DNA from: Verrucomicrobiales bacterium
GTDB taxonomy: Bacteria; Verrucomicrobiota; Verrucomicrobiia; Verrucomicrobiales; DEV007
DNA length: 41,121 nucleotides
Direction: 5' to 3'
NCBI GenBank assembly: GCA_029213025.1
Contig: JARGOZ010000043.1
Span: 1-41,121, forward strand
A program made the translations under genes and the position numbers. Numbering within the stretch: position 1 is the stretch's first letter; every line of letters begins with the position of its first letter. The notes under the pieces were generated by a model, which did no database searches, had not been told where the DNA came from, and saw nothing but the letters and a program-made list of their open reading frames with translations. Positions 16,168 to 24,030 of this stretch are shown piece after piece.

Positions 16168-17514
16168 CTAACTGCCCCGGGCTTTGATCCATTCCTGAAA
16201 GCAGGTGCGGAAACCTGTCGCAAAATCTTCAGGACGTTCCGCGATCCACTCTTCGATTTGCTGCACCGGAAAGAATCGACCGCTGTGAATTTCGCTGGTG
16301 TGAACTTTGATTTTCCCGGCCGCTTCCGCCTCGAATACTTCGATGAATTCAAGATCAGTTTTCTCGCTGGCGGAAATTTTCACGAACTTTTTGAAGTCTC
16401 CTTTGGGGCGCGTCCAGACTTCCTCCCACGACTCACGAATCGCGCAGTCGAGATAACTTTCCCCGGGGTCGACATGGCCGGATGCACTACTGTCCCACTT
16501 TCCGGGATGAGTGTCTTTAAACGCCGAGCGAAGCTGGAGATAAAGTTCGCCCGCTTTGTTTAACAAAAATACATGAACCGCGCGATGCAGCTTTTTCTGT
16601 GCGTGAATTTCCCGCCGGGCCATCTGACCGAGGACATTGTCGTTTTCATCGACAAAATCCAGTTCCTCCTCGGCAGACGGAGGCAAACTGTGGCAGGGAT
16701 GTCGCTCAATTTCGCTGGAGAGTTTCACCCACTGTTCAAGGTCCAGTTCCTCCGCACGGATACTTTCTTTGAGCCCGAGTGAACTACAGATTGCGTCCCA
16801 CCTTTCGCGTTCCACCGGCAGATTGTTATGAAGTTGTTTGCGCCGCTGGGAAAAACCCTGTTTCACGGTCTGCACAAAGACCTCGGGACAGTAACGGGGC
16901 AGTGTTGCCTCGGAACGCGGAGTCATCTTAATGATCGTCGAATCCACTTCCGGACGCGGGTGAAAAAGCGCAGGGCCAACTGTTTTGATCCGGGCGATAT
17001 CCCAGCGCGTTTGCATGACCAGCGAAATCATGCCGTAGGGCTTGGTCTTCGGTATCGCACACAAGCGGTCGGCGACCTCTTTCTGCAGCATAATGACCGC
17101 TTTACAAATCGGCGACGGAGCGTCGAGAAACACCCTCATAATTTCCGATCCGGCGGAATACGGGAGGTTACCAATAAACTTCACCGGACCTTTGAGAAAC
17201 AGACTGCGGACATCAAATTCCGTTGCATCGCCATGAATCACTTCCACACCGGCAGGACCGTAGGTTTGTTTGAGAAATTCCGCGAGGCGCCCGTCTTTTT
17301 CGACCAGGATGAGCCGCTTCACTTTACCGGCCAAATGGGCGGTGAGGGCCCCGAATCCCGGGCCAACTTCAATAACTGTATCCTCCGGACCCGCTTCGAG
17401 CTGAGCAGCGATCCAACGCGAAGTGTTGGTATCGACGAGAAAACTCTGCCCCAGTTTCCGGCTGGGCTGGAGATCGAGACGTCTGAGGTGGCCTTTGAGA
17501 TCCGATTCGTTCAT
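16168..17514 (-). CDS. rsmA: RsmA (KsgA) 16S rRNA dimethyltransferase fused to a Nudix hydrolase domain
   Basis: A 448-residue fusion. Residues 1-265 are RsmA/KsgA, which dimethylates two adjacent adenines near the 3' end of 16S rRNA: QSFLVD (23-28), the SAM loop EVGPGFG (49-55), HGDATEF, catalytic NLPY (116-119), FHPRPEVDS and QGFSQRRKQL. A Pro/Glu-rich linker (about 270-284) leads to a Nudix domain at about 286-440. This resembles the YfcD/isopentenyl-diphosphate isomerase-like branch (VDENDNVLGQMARREIHAQKKLHRAVHVF). The Nudix box at 346-368 keeps G-x5-E-x7-RE-x2-EE but lacks the terminal Gly. A normal RsmA ends near residue 270, so the Nudix part is an extra module. The preceding LolA-like gene is 6 bp away. 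Confidence 0.93.
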   Translation of the reverse strand: MNESDLKGHLRRLDLQPSRKLGQSFLVDTNTSRWIAAQLEAGPEDTVIEVGPGFGALTAHLAGKVKRLILVEKDGRLAEFLKQTYGPAGVEVIHGDATEFDVRSLFLKGPVKFIGNLPYSAGSEIMRVFLDAPSPICKAVIMLQKEVADRLCAIPKTKPYGMISLVMQTRWDIARIKTVGPALFHPRPEVDSTIIKMTPRSEATLPRYCPEVFVQTVKQGFSQRRKQLHNNLPVERERWDAICSSLGLKESIRAEELDLEQWVKLSSEIERHPCHSLPPSAEEELDFVDENDNVLGQMARREIHAQKKLHRAVHVFLLNKAGELYLQLRSAFKDTHPGKWDSSASGHVDPGESYLDCAIRESWEEVWTRPKGDFKKFVKISASEKTDLEFIEVFEAEAAGKIKVHTSEIHSGRFFPVQQIEEWIAERPEDFATGFRTCFQEWIKARGS

Positions 17515-17520
17515 CGAAGC

Positions 17521-18201
17521 TTAACCCTGTCGGAATTTTGTTTCCCGGTAATCACTTAAATCAGGATTAAAAACGATCGGATTAATTGGCGAATTTCGGT
17601 CCACTCTTTGAAATGTTGTTGTGATACTGGATCCGTCTTTCAACGCGATGACCAGACCTTTAAGAAGAAACCGCTGTTGATCAATGATAAACCCGAAACG
17701 GCTGACACCTTCACCATCAGCACCGAGCGGCTGCGTCACGATTTCATAGGCGTTGCCTTTTTTTACAATGTCGAGAATCCGGTAGCGTTCGAGAAATTCC
17801 TGCATCGTCTTCGGAAAACCTTTGGTCAGACCGGAAAAACCGGAAGAACTTCCTGCTGAGGCCTCGTTGGGATCGCGAAATTCGACCCGTTTCAGAGGTG
17901 TGCGAATCACTGCGATTTTCTCACCTTTGCTTACGACAATGGTTTTGGCCGGTTCACCCAACTGCCAGCGAAATTGATTGGTTGCGTAGTCCAGCCACAG
18001 CGTTCCGGACTGCACGAGCGGGCTTTTGATGGCTTTCAGCGCCCGGGACTGGATAAAATCCACTTTCAGCGACGTGGTGCCCGCGTTGGTTTGCAGCCAG
18101 CGTTCCACAATACTGTGATCCGCCCCGAAGGAGGAAGTTTGGATCACGAAGCAGGTGCAGAACAAAAGAAGGATATGTTTGTGTAAAGGCATCTGTATCA
18201 T
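17521..18201 (-). CDS. LolA-like outer-membrane lipoprotein carrier protein
   Basis: A 226-residue exported protein of the LolA family (PF03548 style), periplasmic carriers that ferry lipoproteins from the inner to the outer membrane. The signal peptide (HILLLFCTCFVIQTSSFGA) is followed by VERWLQTNAGTTSLKVDFIQSRAL and by SGTLWLDYATNQFRWQLGEP, the usual LolA opening strands; IVVSKGEKIAVIRTPLKRVEF follows. Either the ATG at 18201 or the one at 18192 can initiate. It heads a minus-strand operon with rsmA-Nudix, L,D-transpeptidase and gluQ, and diverges from dnaX across 118 bp. Pairing with an envelope enzyme downstream fits an envelope role and implies an outer membrane. Confidence 0.8.
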   Translation of the reverse strand: MIQMPLHKHILLLFCTCFVIQTSSFGADHSIVERWLQTNAGTTSLKVDFIQSRALKAIKSPLVQSGTLWLDYATNQFRWQLGEPAKTIVVSKGEKIAVIRTPLKRVEFRDPNEASAGSSSGFSGLTKGFPKTMQEFLERYRILDIVKKGNAYEIVTQPLGADGEGVSRFGFIIDQQRFLLKGLVIALKDGSSITTTFQRVDRNSPINPIVFNPDLSDYRETKFRQG

Positions 18202-18319
18202 TACAACGGCTAAAAAGACCTGCGATTATGACCTATTTCTCCCGAAAAACCACATTTAACCAGGTTCATATCATCAAATTTCCGTTTTCCCTTTTCCGAT
18301 TCCTTCCTAGACTGTCGGG

Positions 18320-20161
18320 GTGAGCGAAAATTACCAAGTATTTGCACGAAAATACCGGCCGAGGACATTTGACGATGTTTTGGGGCAGGACCATGTGGTG
18401 CAAACTCTGAAAAATGCCATTGAGCAGGATCGTCTCGCCCACGCCTACCTGTTCGTTGGCCCGAGAGGAACGGGAAAAACCTCAACAGCCCGAATTTTGG
18501 CGAAGGCACTCAACTGTCCCGGTGGTCCGAAAATGGATTTTGATCCCGACGATCCGGTTTGTATCGAGATCGCAGAGGGAATCAGTCTCGATGTGCTGGA
18601 AATCGACGGTGCCTCAAACAACGGGGTCGAGCAGGTGCGCGAATTGCGCGACAAAGTGGCTTTTGCCCCGGCTGCCGGTAAGTATAAGATTTATTACATC
18701 GATGAGGTTCACATGCTGACCACAGCGGCTTTCAATGCCCTGCTCAAGACGCTGGAAGAGCCGCCACAACATGTAAAATTCATCTTCGCCACCACTGAGC
18801 CGCAAAAAATTCTGCCCACGATTATCAGTCGGTGCCAGCGGTTCGATTTACGGAGAATTCCGACCCAGATTATCGCTGATCAGCTGAAATTCATCGCGAA
18901 GAATGAATCGGTGGAAATTTCGGACGGGGCCGCCTACGCGATTGCCAAAGGAGCCGAGGGTGGCATGCGCGATGCCCAGTCGATGCTCGACCAAATGGTG
19001 GCCTTTTGCGGCAACAAGATTGAAGAGAGTGATGTACTCGACATTTTCGGGTTCAATTCGGATGAATCCGTTGCAAAAATGGCGGAAGCATTGATCTCGG
19101 GCAACAACTCAGTGGCACTTGAGCTGGTTCACGAACACGCCGAAGCAGGCAAAGACCTCGGAAGATTGCTGGGCGATTTGATCGGGTATTTTCGCCATGT
19201 TTTGGTAAAGCGGGTCGATCCCGGTGCCACCAGCCATGAAATTTCCCCGGAATTGCAGAATTCCGTTTCAGAACATGCCGGAAAAGTCGAAACAAACCGT
19301 GTTCTCGGGCTGATCGATCAGCTCGCCGAAACGGACGGAAAAATGAAGTGGGCAGCGAACAAGAAGCTGCACCTCGAAATCGCGATGATTAAAGCGATCC
19401 AGAGCCTCAATGAAGCTTCGCTCGACGATGTGATATCGCTGATTTCCACCGCCGCAGCCGGTGCTCCGGCGGGTGCAGTCCCCACCAAACAACCCACTCC
19501 GGAGGCACGAGCCGCCGCCCCCGCTCAGGCTCCGCCAAAAGTTGAGGAAGCTCCGGTACCTCAAGCCACCCCCACTCCTGCTCCGGCTCCGGCCCCCACT
19601 CCAACCCCGGCTCCAGTTGCTACACCGGCTCCGGCTCCGGAAACACCCGCTCTGGCACCACCTTTTGAACCGACTCCCGCGGCGAGCCTTCCGGCAACGG
19701 CGACCGGCCCGCCCTTCTGGGAAGAAGCCAAAGCAAAACTCATTGAGGAAAGACCGCTTTTTGCAATGTGGCTGGAGGCAACTCATTACCTCAGTCAGGA
19801 GGGCGACCAAGTCGTCATCGGCTTTGCTACCGATCAGCGGATTTACCGGGAATCTCTGATGCGGCATGAACAGGTAATTAACCAGACGCTCACGGAATGT
19901 ATAGGCAAGCCAACCAGCATCCGGATGGAGGTGCGCGATGACCTCGAGTCAATTGGAGTGGATGAAGACGAGGAGGAGCCCGCCCCGGCCCCGCAACAGA
20001 ATATGTCCGCCGGCCCGTCTCAACCCGGGCCATCGCCTCAGGAAGCGCCCGCGCCCGAAGTGGTGGAACCCCTCGAACCAGCGGAAATGCCGCCGGATTT
20101 TTACAATGACCCACTGATCAACGAAGCGGTGGATATCTTTGATGCCAAGATCAAAAAATGA
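18320..20161 (+). CDS. dnaX: DNA polymerase III gamma/tau subunit
   Basis: The clamp-loader motor of the replicative polymerase. It starts at GTG 18320. Residues 1-370 hold the AAA+ region: Walker A GPRGTGKT (47-54), Walker B YYIDEVHML, and the SRC arginine-finger motif in IISRCQRFDLRR. The zinc module of DnaX normally has four Cys; here only Cys66 and Cys81 remain, separated by an acidic Pro/Asp loop, so zinc binding is probably lost. From about residue 395 to 470 a Pro/Ala/Thr-rich linker encodes tandem Ala-Pro/Thr-Pro dipeptides, followed by a tau-like C-terminal domain and another acidic Pro-rich tail. I see no obvious slippery frameshift site for a separate gamma form. The ybaB gene follows at 53 bp. 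Confidence 0.95.
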   Translation: MSENYQVFARKYRPRTFDDVLGQDHVVQTLKNAIEQDRLAHAYLFVGPRGTGKTSTARILAKALNCPGGPKMDFDPDDPVCIEIAEGISLDVLEIDGASNNGVEQVRELRDKVAFAPAAGKYKIYYIDEVHMLTTAAFNALLKTLEEPPQHVKFIFATTEPQKILPTIISRCQRFDLRRIPTQIIADQLKFIAKNESVEISDGAAYAIAKGAEGGMRDAQSMLDQMVAFCGNKIEESDVLDIFGFNSDESVAKMAEALISGNNSVALELVHEHAEAGKDLGRLLGDLIGYFRHVLVKRVDPGATSHEISPELQNSVSEHAGKVETNRVLGLIDQLAETDGKMKWAANKKLHLEIAMIKAIQSLNEASLDDVISLISTAAAGAPAGAVPTKQPTPEARAAAPAQAPPKVEEAPVPQATPTPAPAPAPTPTPAPVATPAPAPETPALAPPFEPTPAASLPATATGPPFWEEAKAKLIEERPLFAMWLEATHYLSQEGDQVVIGFATDQRIYRESLMRHEQVINQTLTECIGKPTSIRMEVRDDLESIGVDEDEEEPAPAPQQNMSAGPSQPGPSPQEAPAPEVVEPLEPAEMPPDFYNDPLINEAVDIFDAKIKK

Positions 20162-20214
20162 AGTAGGGTCAATTCCTTCGAGACAAACCTCGAATCCAGG
20201 CAAATAATTGTGTT

Positions 20215-20529
20215 ATGAACATCGCAAAAATGATGAAGCAAGCTCAGAAAATGCAGTCTGACATGGCGAAGATGCAGGAAGAGCTCGCAGAGAAAGAAGT
20301 CGACATCAGTGTCGGCGGCGGCAAAGTCCAGGTCAAAGGCAACGGTGCCGGGGAAGTTCTGGAAATTAAGATTGATCCTGCAGTGGTAGATCCCGACGAT
20401 GTGGAATTGCTGGAAGACCTCGTGCTCAGCGGCGTCAAGCAGGCTATCGAGCAAGGCAAAGCGATGTCTGCCGAAGAAATGGGTAAATTGACCCAGGGAC
20501 TCGGACTTCCTCCGGGAATGGGATTCTGA
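20215..20529 (+). CDS. ybaB: YbaB/EbfC nucleoid-associated protein
   Basis: A 104-residue member of the YbaB/EbfC family, small dimeric DNA-binding proteins that decorate the nucleoid. The N-terminal helix is NIAKMMKQAQKMQSDMAKMQEELAEKEV, followed by strands VDISVGGGKVQVKGNGAGEVLEIKIDPAVVDP and a helix LLEDLVLSGVKQAIEQGKAMSAEEM. It ends in the typical glycine-rich LGLPPGMGF tail. The location directly behind dnaX is the standard bacterial arrangement, although the recR gene that usually follows is not here; a pyrophosphatase takes that place. Confidence 0.95.
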   Translation: MNIAKMMKQAQKMQSDMAKMQEELAEKEVDISVGGGKVQVKGNGAGEVLEIKIDPAVVDPDDVELLEDLVLSGVKQAIEQGKAMSAEEMGKLTQGLGLPPGMGF

Positions 20530-20567
20530 TCAAAGCCTTTTCTCTCCACCCCTGAATTAGATCGATT

Positions 20568-22271
20568 TTGAGTAAGGCTGAAAAAGCTGACCCTGTGTTG
20601 GCAGAAAGAACCACGTGGGTCATGGGGCATAAAAACCCGGACACCGATGCGATTTGCTCGGCGATGGCATATGCCGAATTACTGAGCCAGACGCGTATTC
20701 CCAATGCGAAGGCGGCTTGTTGCGGACCGCCGAACAGCAGAACCGAGTGGGTCCTGAAAAAAGCGGGGCTTCATGCACCGCCGTTGAAGACAAATGTCTA
20801 CCCGAAGGCAATTGATATCTGCCGGAGAAATGTAGCTGTGGCTTCGACTGAGGATACGGTGATTTCCGCCTACCTGCAGATGACCTCGCGCGGGTTTCGA
20901 AGTCTGCCTGTTGCCGATAACGACGGTGCCCTTATCGGCATGCTTTCACTCCTGGATCTCCTCGAGCTCCTCATCCCGCCGGTCGATGCCGGTGAATCCG
21001 CCCGTCAGGTAACGACCACTGTCGAAAAAATTGCCGAGATAATTGATGCCGAGTCGGTCTTCGTTACGGAGTCGGCTACGGAAGAAACCGATTTCCTTAT
21101 GATGGTGGCAGGATCCAGCGAGCCGGTGATGAAAGACAGGATCGAGGCCCTGCCTTCCGACCAACTTTTGATCATTACCGGCGACCGGGTCGGAGTGCAG
21201 CTTCACGCCGTAGAAGCCGGAGTTCGCTGCCTCGTTATCACCAGTGGATTTAAGCCTTCCGAAGCGATTATCGCGGCCGCAAAAAATGCCGGGACCGCCA
21301 TTCTGGTGACCAACCGGGACACCGCTTCGACTACCCAGCTGGTCCGCGGGGCCCGTTCGATTCACCACGCCATATCGGAGTCCTTCGTTTCGTTTTCGCC
21401 GAACACAACGGTTAACAAGATCAAAGACACGATTCAGCGAATTCCGGGGCAGGCCTTGTTTCCGGTTTGCGATCCAACCAGCAAAAAACTGATCGGCGTA
21501 TTCTCACGCACCGATCTTGTGAACCCGGAAAGACCACGATTGATCCTCGTCGATCACAATGAATTTTCCCAGGCGGTTTCCGGGGCGGAAGAGGCGGAAA
21601 TCATCGAAGTGATGGATCACCACCGTCTAAGCGGAAATCTGGTCACCCGGGAGCCGGTTCAGTTTATCAACAAACCGGTCGGTTCCACTTGTACGATTGT
21701 CGGGCGCTCTTTTAAGCATTGCCGGATTTCTCCGTCGCCGCCTATCGCTACGTTGATCTGCGCCGGAATCATTTCGGATACGCTCAATCTCAAATCCCCC
21801 ACTGCCACAGAAGAAGACGCCACAATATTGAAATGGGCATCGAAGATAGCCGGTATCGATGTGAAAAAGTTCAATGATGAGTTTTTCGCAGTTGGTTCTG
21901 TGCTGAGACTCAACGACTCCAACAAAGCCGTGATGTCGGACCGGAAGGAGTTCAATGAGAAAGGTTACTTCCTCAGCATTTCCCAGGTAGAGGAAATTGG
22001 ATTTAACTACTTCTATCCCGCCCGGGAGAAACTACAGGAAGAGTTAAAAAAGCTGATTGAAGACAACCGCCTCGATTTTGCCTGCCTGATGGTGACAGAC
22101 ATCACCAAAAACAACAGCCTGCTGCTCGTGGAAGGCCCGGTTGCCGTTCGTGACCGGATCAAATACCCGCAGGAGGATTCCCACCTTTTCACTCTGAACG
22201 GGGTTGTGAGCCGCAAAAAGCAGCTCTTCCCCTACATCAGCATGTTATTGGCCGACATCGCCAAAGAGTAG
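20568..22271 (+). CDS. ppaC: CBS/DRTGG-regulated Mn-dependent (family II) inorganic pyrophosphatase
   Basis: A 567-residue family II pyrophosphatase with inserted regulatory domains, hydrolysing PPi to phosphate with Mn or Co. The DHH-phosphoesterase motifs are GHKNPDTDAICSAMAYA (about 20-36), LILVDHNEFSQ, and the DHH motif EVMDHHRLSG. Between the first and second DHH parts lie a CBS domain (about 75-135), a DRTGG domain (about 140-250) and a second CBS domain (about 265-325). In this class the CBS pair binds AMP/ADP (inhibiting) or diadenosine polyphosphates (activating). The C-terminal DHHA2 domain holds the FACLMVTDITKNNSLLLVEG and SRKKQLFPYI segments. The reading frame begins at TTG 20568; a GTG at 20595 is another possible start, and no strong ribosome-binding site decides between them. 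Confidence 0.93.
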   Translation: MSKAEKADPVLAERTTWVMGHKNPDTDAICSAMAYAELLSQTRIPNAKAACCGPPNSRTEWVLKKAGLHAPPLKTNVYPKAIDICRRNVAVASTEDTVISAYLQMTSRGFRSLPVADNDGALIGMLSLLDLLELLIPPVDAGESARQVTTTVEKIAEIIDAESVFVTESATEETDFLMMVAGSSEPVMKDRIEALPSDQLLIITGDRVGVQLHAVEAGVRCLVITSGFKPSEAIIAAAKNAGTAILVTNRDTASTTQLVRGARSIHHAISESFVSFSPNTTVNKIKDTIQRIPGQALFPVCDPTSKKLIGVFSRTDLVNPERPRLILVDHNEFSQAVSGAEEAEIIEVMDHHRLSGNLVTREPVQFINKPVGSTCTIVGRSFKHCRISPSPPIATLICAGIISDTLNLKSPTATEEDATILKWASKIAGIDVKKFNDEFFAVGSVLRLNDSNKAVMSDRKEFNEKGYFLSISQVEEIGFNYFYPAREKLQEELKKLIEDNRLDFACLMVTDITKNNSLLLVEGPVAVRDRIKYPQEDSHLFTLNGVVSRKKQLFPYISMLLADIAKE

Positions 22272-22292
22272 ATTTACCCCGGCGCGCGCCTC

Positions 22293-22652
22293 TTAGTCTT
22301 CGAGGAGATCCGCGACTTTGGTTTTCGGTCGTCCGATCACCGCTTTGGTTCCCTTTAGAACGACAGGTCGCTGCAAAAGCGCTTTCCTTTCGACTAACAG
22401 ATCTACTACGGCATCGGGATTCCCTACATAATCATCAGGGTTTAATTCCAGTTTTTTGAACACCGAATCTTTCCGAACCAAGTCCTCCACCGGCCCGTCG
22501 AGGCCTTTTACGATCTTTTGCAAAGTCTTCCGGTCCGGAGGGTCTTTCATGTACAGAACCACTTCGTAATCGACTCCCAGCTCATCGGCGACCGCCAGAG
22601 CATTTTTAGAAGATCCTCAGTGAGGATTGTGAAAAATCTTTACCTTAGCCAT
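22293..22652 (-). CDS. arsC: ArsC-family (arsenate reductase-like) selenoprotein with UGA-encoded catalytic residue
   Basis: Reading from the ATG at 22652 the frame gives MAKVKIFHNPH, then UGA (22617-22619, codon 12), then GSSKNALAVADELGVDY and onward without a further stop to 22293, 119 residues in all. The match to ArsC (E. coli HNPACGTSRN) is exact in register: UGA takes the place of catalytic Cys12. The three arginines that bind arsenate are conserved as Arg60 (LVRK), Arg95 (LQRPVV) and Arg108 (IGRP). A conventional reading would start at an internal GTG (22562) and lose the catalytic motif. An AGG lies about 8 bases upstream of the ATG. A hairpin with SECIS features follows the UGA. I infer selenocysteine insertion. 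The enzyme could reduce arsenate or another thiol-linked substrate; no ars operon partners are nearby. Confidence 0.85.
22580..22601 (-). promoter_or_regulatory. Bacterial SECIS-like hairpin after the UGA codon of the ArsC gene
   Basis: Fifteen bases after the UGA the transcript folds into an outer stem GCUC/GAGC (22598-22601 with 22580-22583), a U opposite a GAU internal loop, an upper stem GGC/GCC and a GGUC tetraloop (22590-22593). The loop begins 23 nt after the UGA, within the bacterial SECIS range. A 3-bp upper stem, GGUC loop and U just below it are the features SelB reads in E. coli fdhF. Confidence 0.75.
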
Positions 22653-22706
22653 GAGAAAAACCTGGCAGAGGTTGAACGGAGATCAAGAGCAATCCGCTAC
22701 GCCCGG

Positions 22707-23960
22707 TCAGCACTTCCCCCCCTTTGCAAGAAGCAACGCCCAAACGGCTGCAACGGCAGCGGAGAACCATAACACGAGGCTCGGGAAAACCAGATACCAG
22801 CCGTGGATCTTCCACGCAGCAATCATCAATATCAGCACTGCAGCGGAAGTCCCCAGCCAGTATTTCAATTCCCGGCGTCCCTGCAGAGCGGAGATTCCGA
22901 AAAGAATCAACGGGATCACCAGAATATCATTGTAGGTGTGCCGGAAGGCGGGCAGCAGAAAATCGCCAACCAAAATCCAGGCAGCCCCGGCCCACCAAAG
23001 GAGTGTGCCCGGAGCTTTTTTCCAAATCATATAGCAAAGTGATGCCCCGGCGAACAGCGCCCAGGTGATAAGAACAAGCCGCGGCGGAATTTGAAAGGAC
23101 AGCATTTTGTAAACGGAAGTATCGGCAAACGGAATCCTTGCGAATCCGGAGATGGTGTCGATCGGTATTCCTTCGATCGTGCCCGGGTAGGTGAAGTTGG
23201 GCACCCTCGTCGGTTTGAGCTGGAGAAGATAAATCTCACTGTGGGCCTCCATCGCGAGCCGGTAATCATTCCAGATCCGTGGTCCGAACAAGAGCACCGG
23301 AACCACAAACACAACCAGAAAACCAAAACCTGTGGCGCCGAGACTCCACCAGCGCCGGTTCCTGACAGGTTCCGCAAACTGCTCAAAAAACACAGGCCGG
23401 CCGCCCATAGTAAACGCGCCGAGAATACCCCCAACTATAGAAACAGCCCGGGTTGGTTTGGCCTGGCTAACGGCATAAAGAAACAAAAACAGAGCCACAT
23501 AGACGACATAAATTTGACCGTGATCAACATGGTGCCGCCAGGCAGGAGTTACACAGTAAAGAAGCACCAGAGCGATTCCATATTTCCCGGCCGAGTCCGC
23601 CTGACTGCGCAGCCAGGCGTAGACTCCGGCGATGAGAACGCCGTATTGCAGAAAAAACCAGAGCCACTGCGTGGTCCGGTAATTCAGTCCGTTGAACGGG
23701 GCGTGCGTTGCGAGAACCCACGGAGTAACGGTAGTTTTGCTGAGAAGCCCGCCGGGTTCGTTATACAGATCACAAAACGTTTCCGGATCTTCCCGCATCC
23801 ATTTGTAGGAGTAGGGATCTTTATCCGCCGCAGCAATCCGGGCACCGGTGACACGGTTGCGCAAATCAATTGAACCGCCTCTGCCGGTATTGGCGATGTC
23901 CTGAAGAACTCCCCACGCCGCGGGCAGGAGAGCCAGGATGATGAGAAGTCCGGGTTTCAT
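22707..23960 (-). CDS. Polytopic membrane protein, GT87/DUF2029-like
   Basis: A 417-residue integral membrane protein with about nine or ten hydrophobic helices. The layout fits GT-C fold glycosyltransferases of the GT87/DUF2029 (mannosyltransferase) type: a first helix, then a periplasmic loop with DKDPYSYKWM in the position of the catalytic acidic motif, alternating helices, and a long extracytoplasmic loop before the C-terminal helices. Family membership is judged from architecture, so polyprenyl-phosphate sugar transfer is inference. Its start lies 16 bp downstream of a paired 22-bp-spaced repeat, and it is followed on the same strand by the ArsC selenoprotein 54 bp later. The last residues are Lys/Gly/Cys. 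Confidence 0.65.
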   Translation of the reverse strand: MKPGLLIILALLPAAWGVLQDIANTGRGGSIDLRNRVTGARIAAADKDPYSYKWMREDPETFCDLYNEPGGLLSKTTVTPWVLATHAPFNGLNYRTTQWLWFFLQYGVLIAGVYAWLRSQADSAGKYGIALVLLYCVTPAWRHHVDHGQIYVVYVALFLFLYAVSQAKPTRAVSIVGGILGAFTMGGRPVFFEQFAEPVRNRRWWSLGATGFGFLVVFVVPVLLFGPRIWNDYRLAMEAHSEIYLLQLKPTRVPNFTYPGTIEGIPIDTISGFARIPFADTSVYKMLSFQIPPRLVLITWALFAGASLCYMIWKKAPGTLLWWAGAAWILVGDFLLPAFRHTYNDILVIPLILFGISALQGRRELKYWLGTSAAVLILMIAAWKIHGWYLVFPSLVLWFSAAVAAVWALLLAKGGKC

Positions 23961-23975
23961 TTTATCGATTCCCGG

Positions 23976-24016
23976 ACTTAACAGGGTACAGTCCGTGACC
24001 TAACAGGGTACAGTCC
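23976..24016 (-). repeat. Paired 22-bp-spaced repeat, copy C (best conserved)
   Basis: Two near-identical copies of TAACAGGGTACAGTCC, with ACAGGG at 23981-23986 and 24003-24008, 22 bp apart, in the gap between the cytochrome c gene and the GT87-like gene. The first copy is bracketed by CGGACT and AGTCCG, which can pair as a 6-bp stem around the motif. Orientation is the same as copies A and B. Confidence 0.85.
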
Positions 24017-24030
24017 CCGGTTGGCACAAA

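Noticed and set aside
19461..19690. Programmed frameshift producing a DnaX gamma form within the Ala/Pro-rich region
   Set aside because: No A-rich slippery heptamer with a downstream hairpin was seen; the repeats are simple Ala-Pro coding.
22293..22562. Short 89-aa ArsC fragment starting at GTG, as a pseudogene or truncated gene
   Set aside because: The upstream frame restores a complete ArsC N-terminus with the UGA at the catalytic site and a SECIS-like hairpin, so a selenoprotein explains it better.
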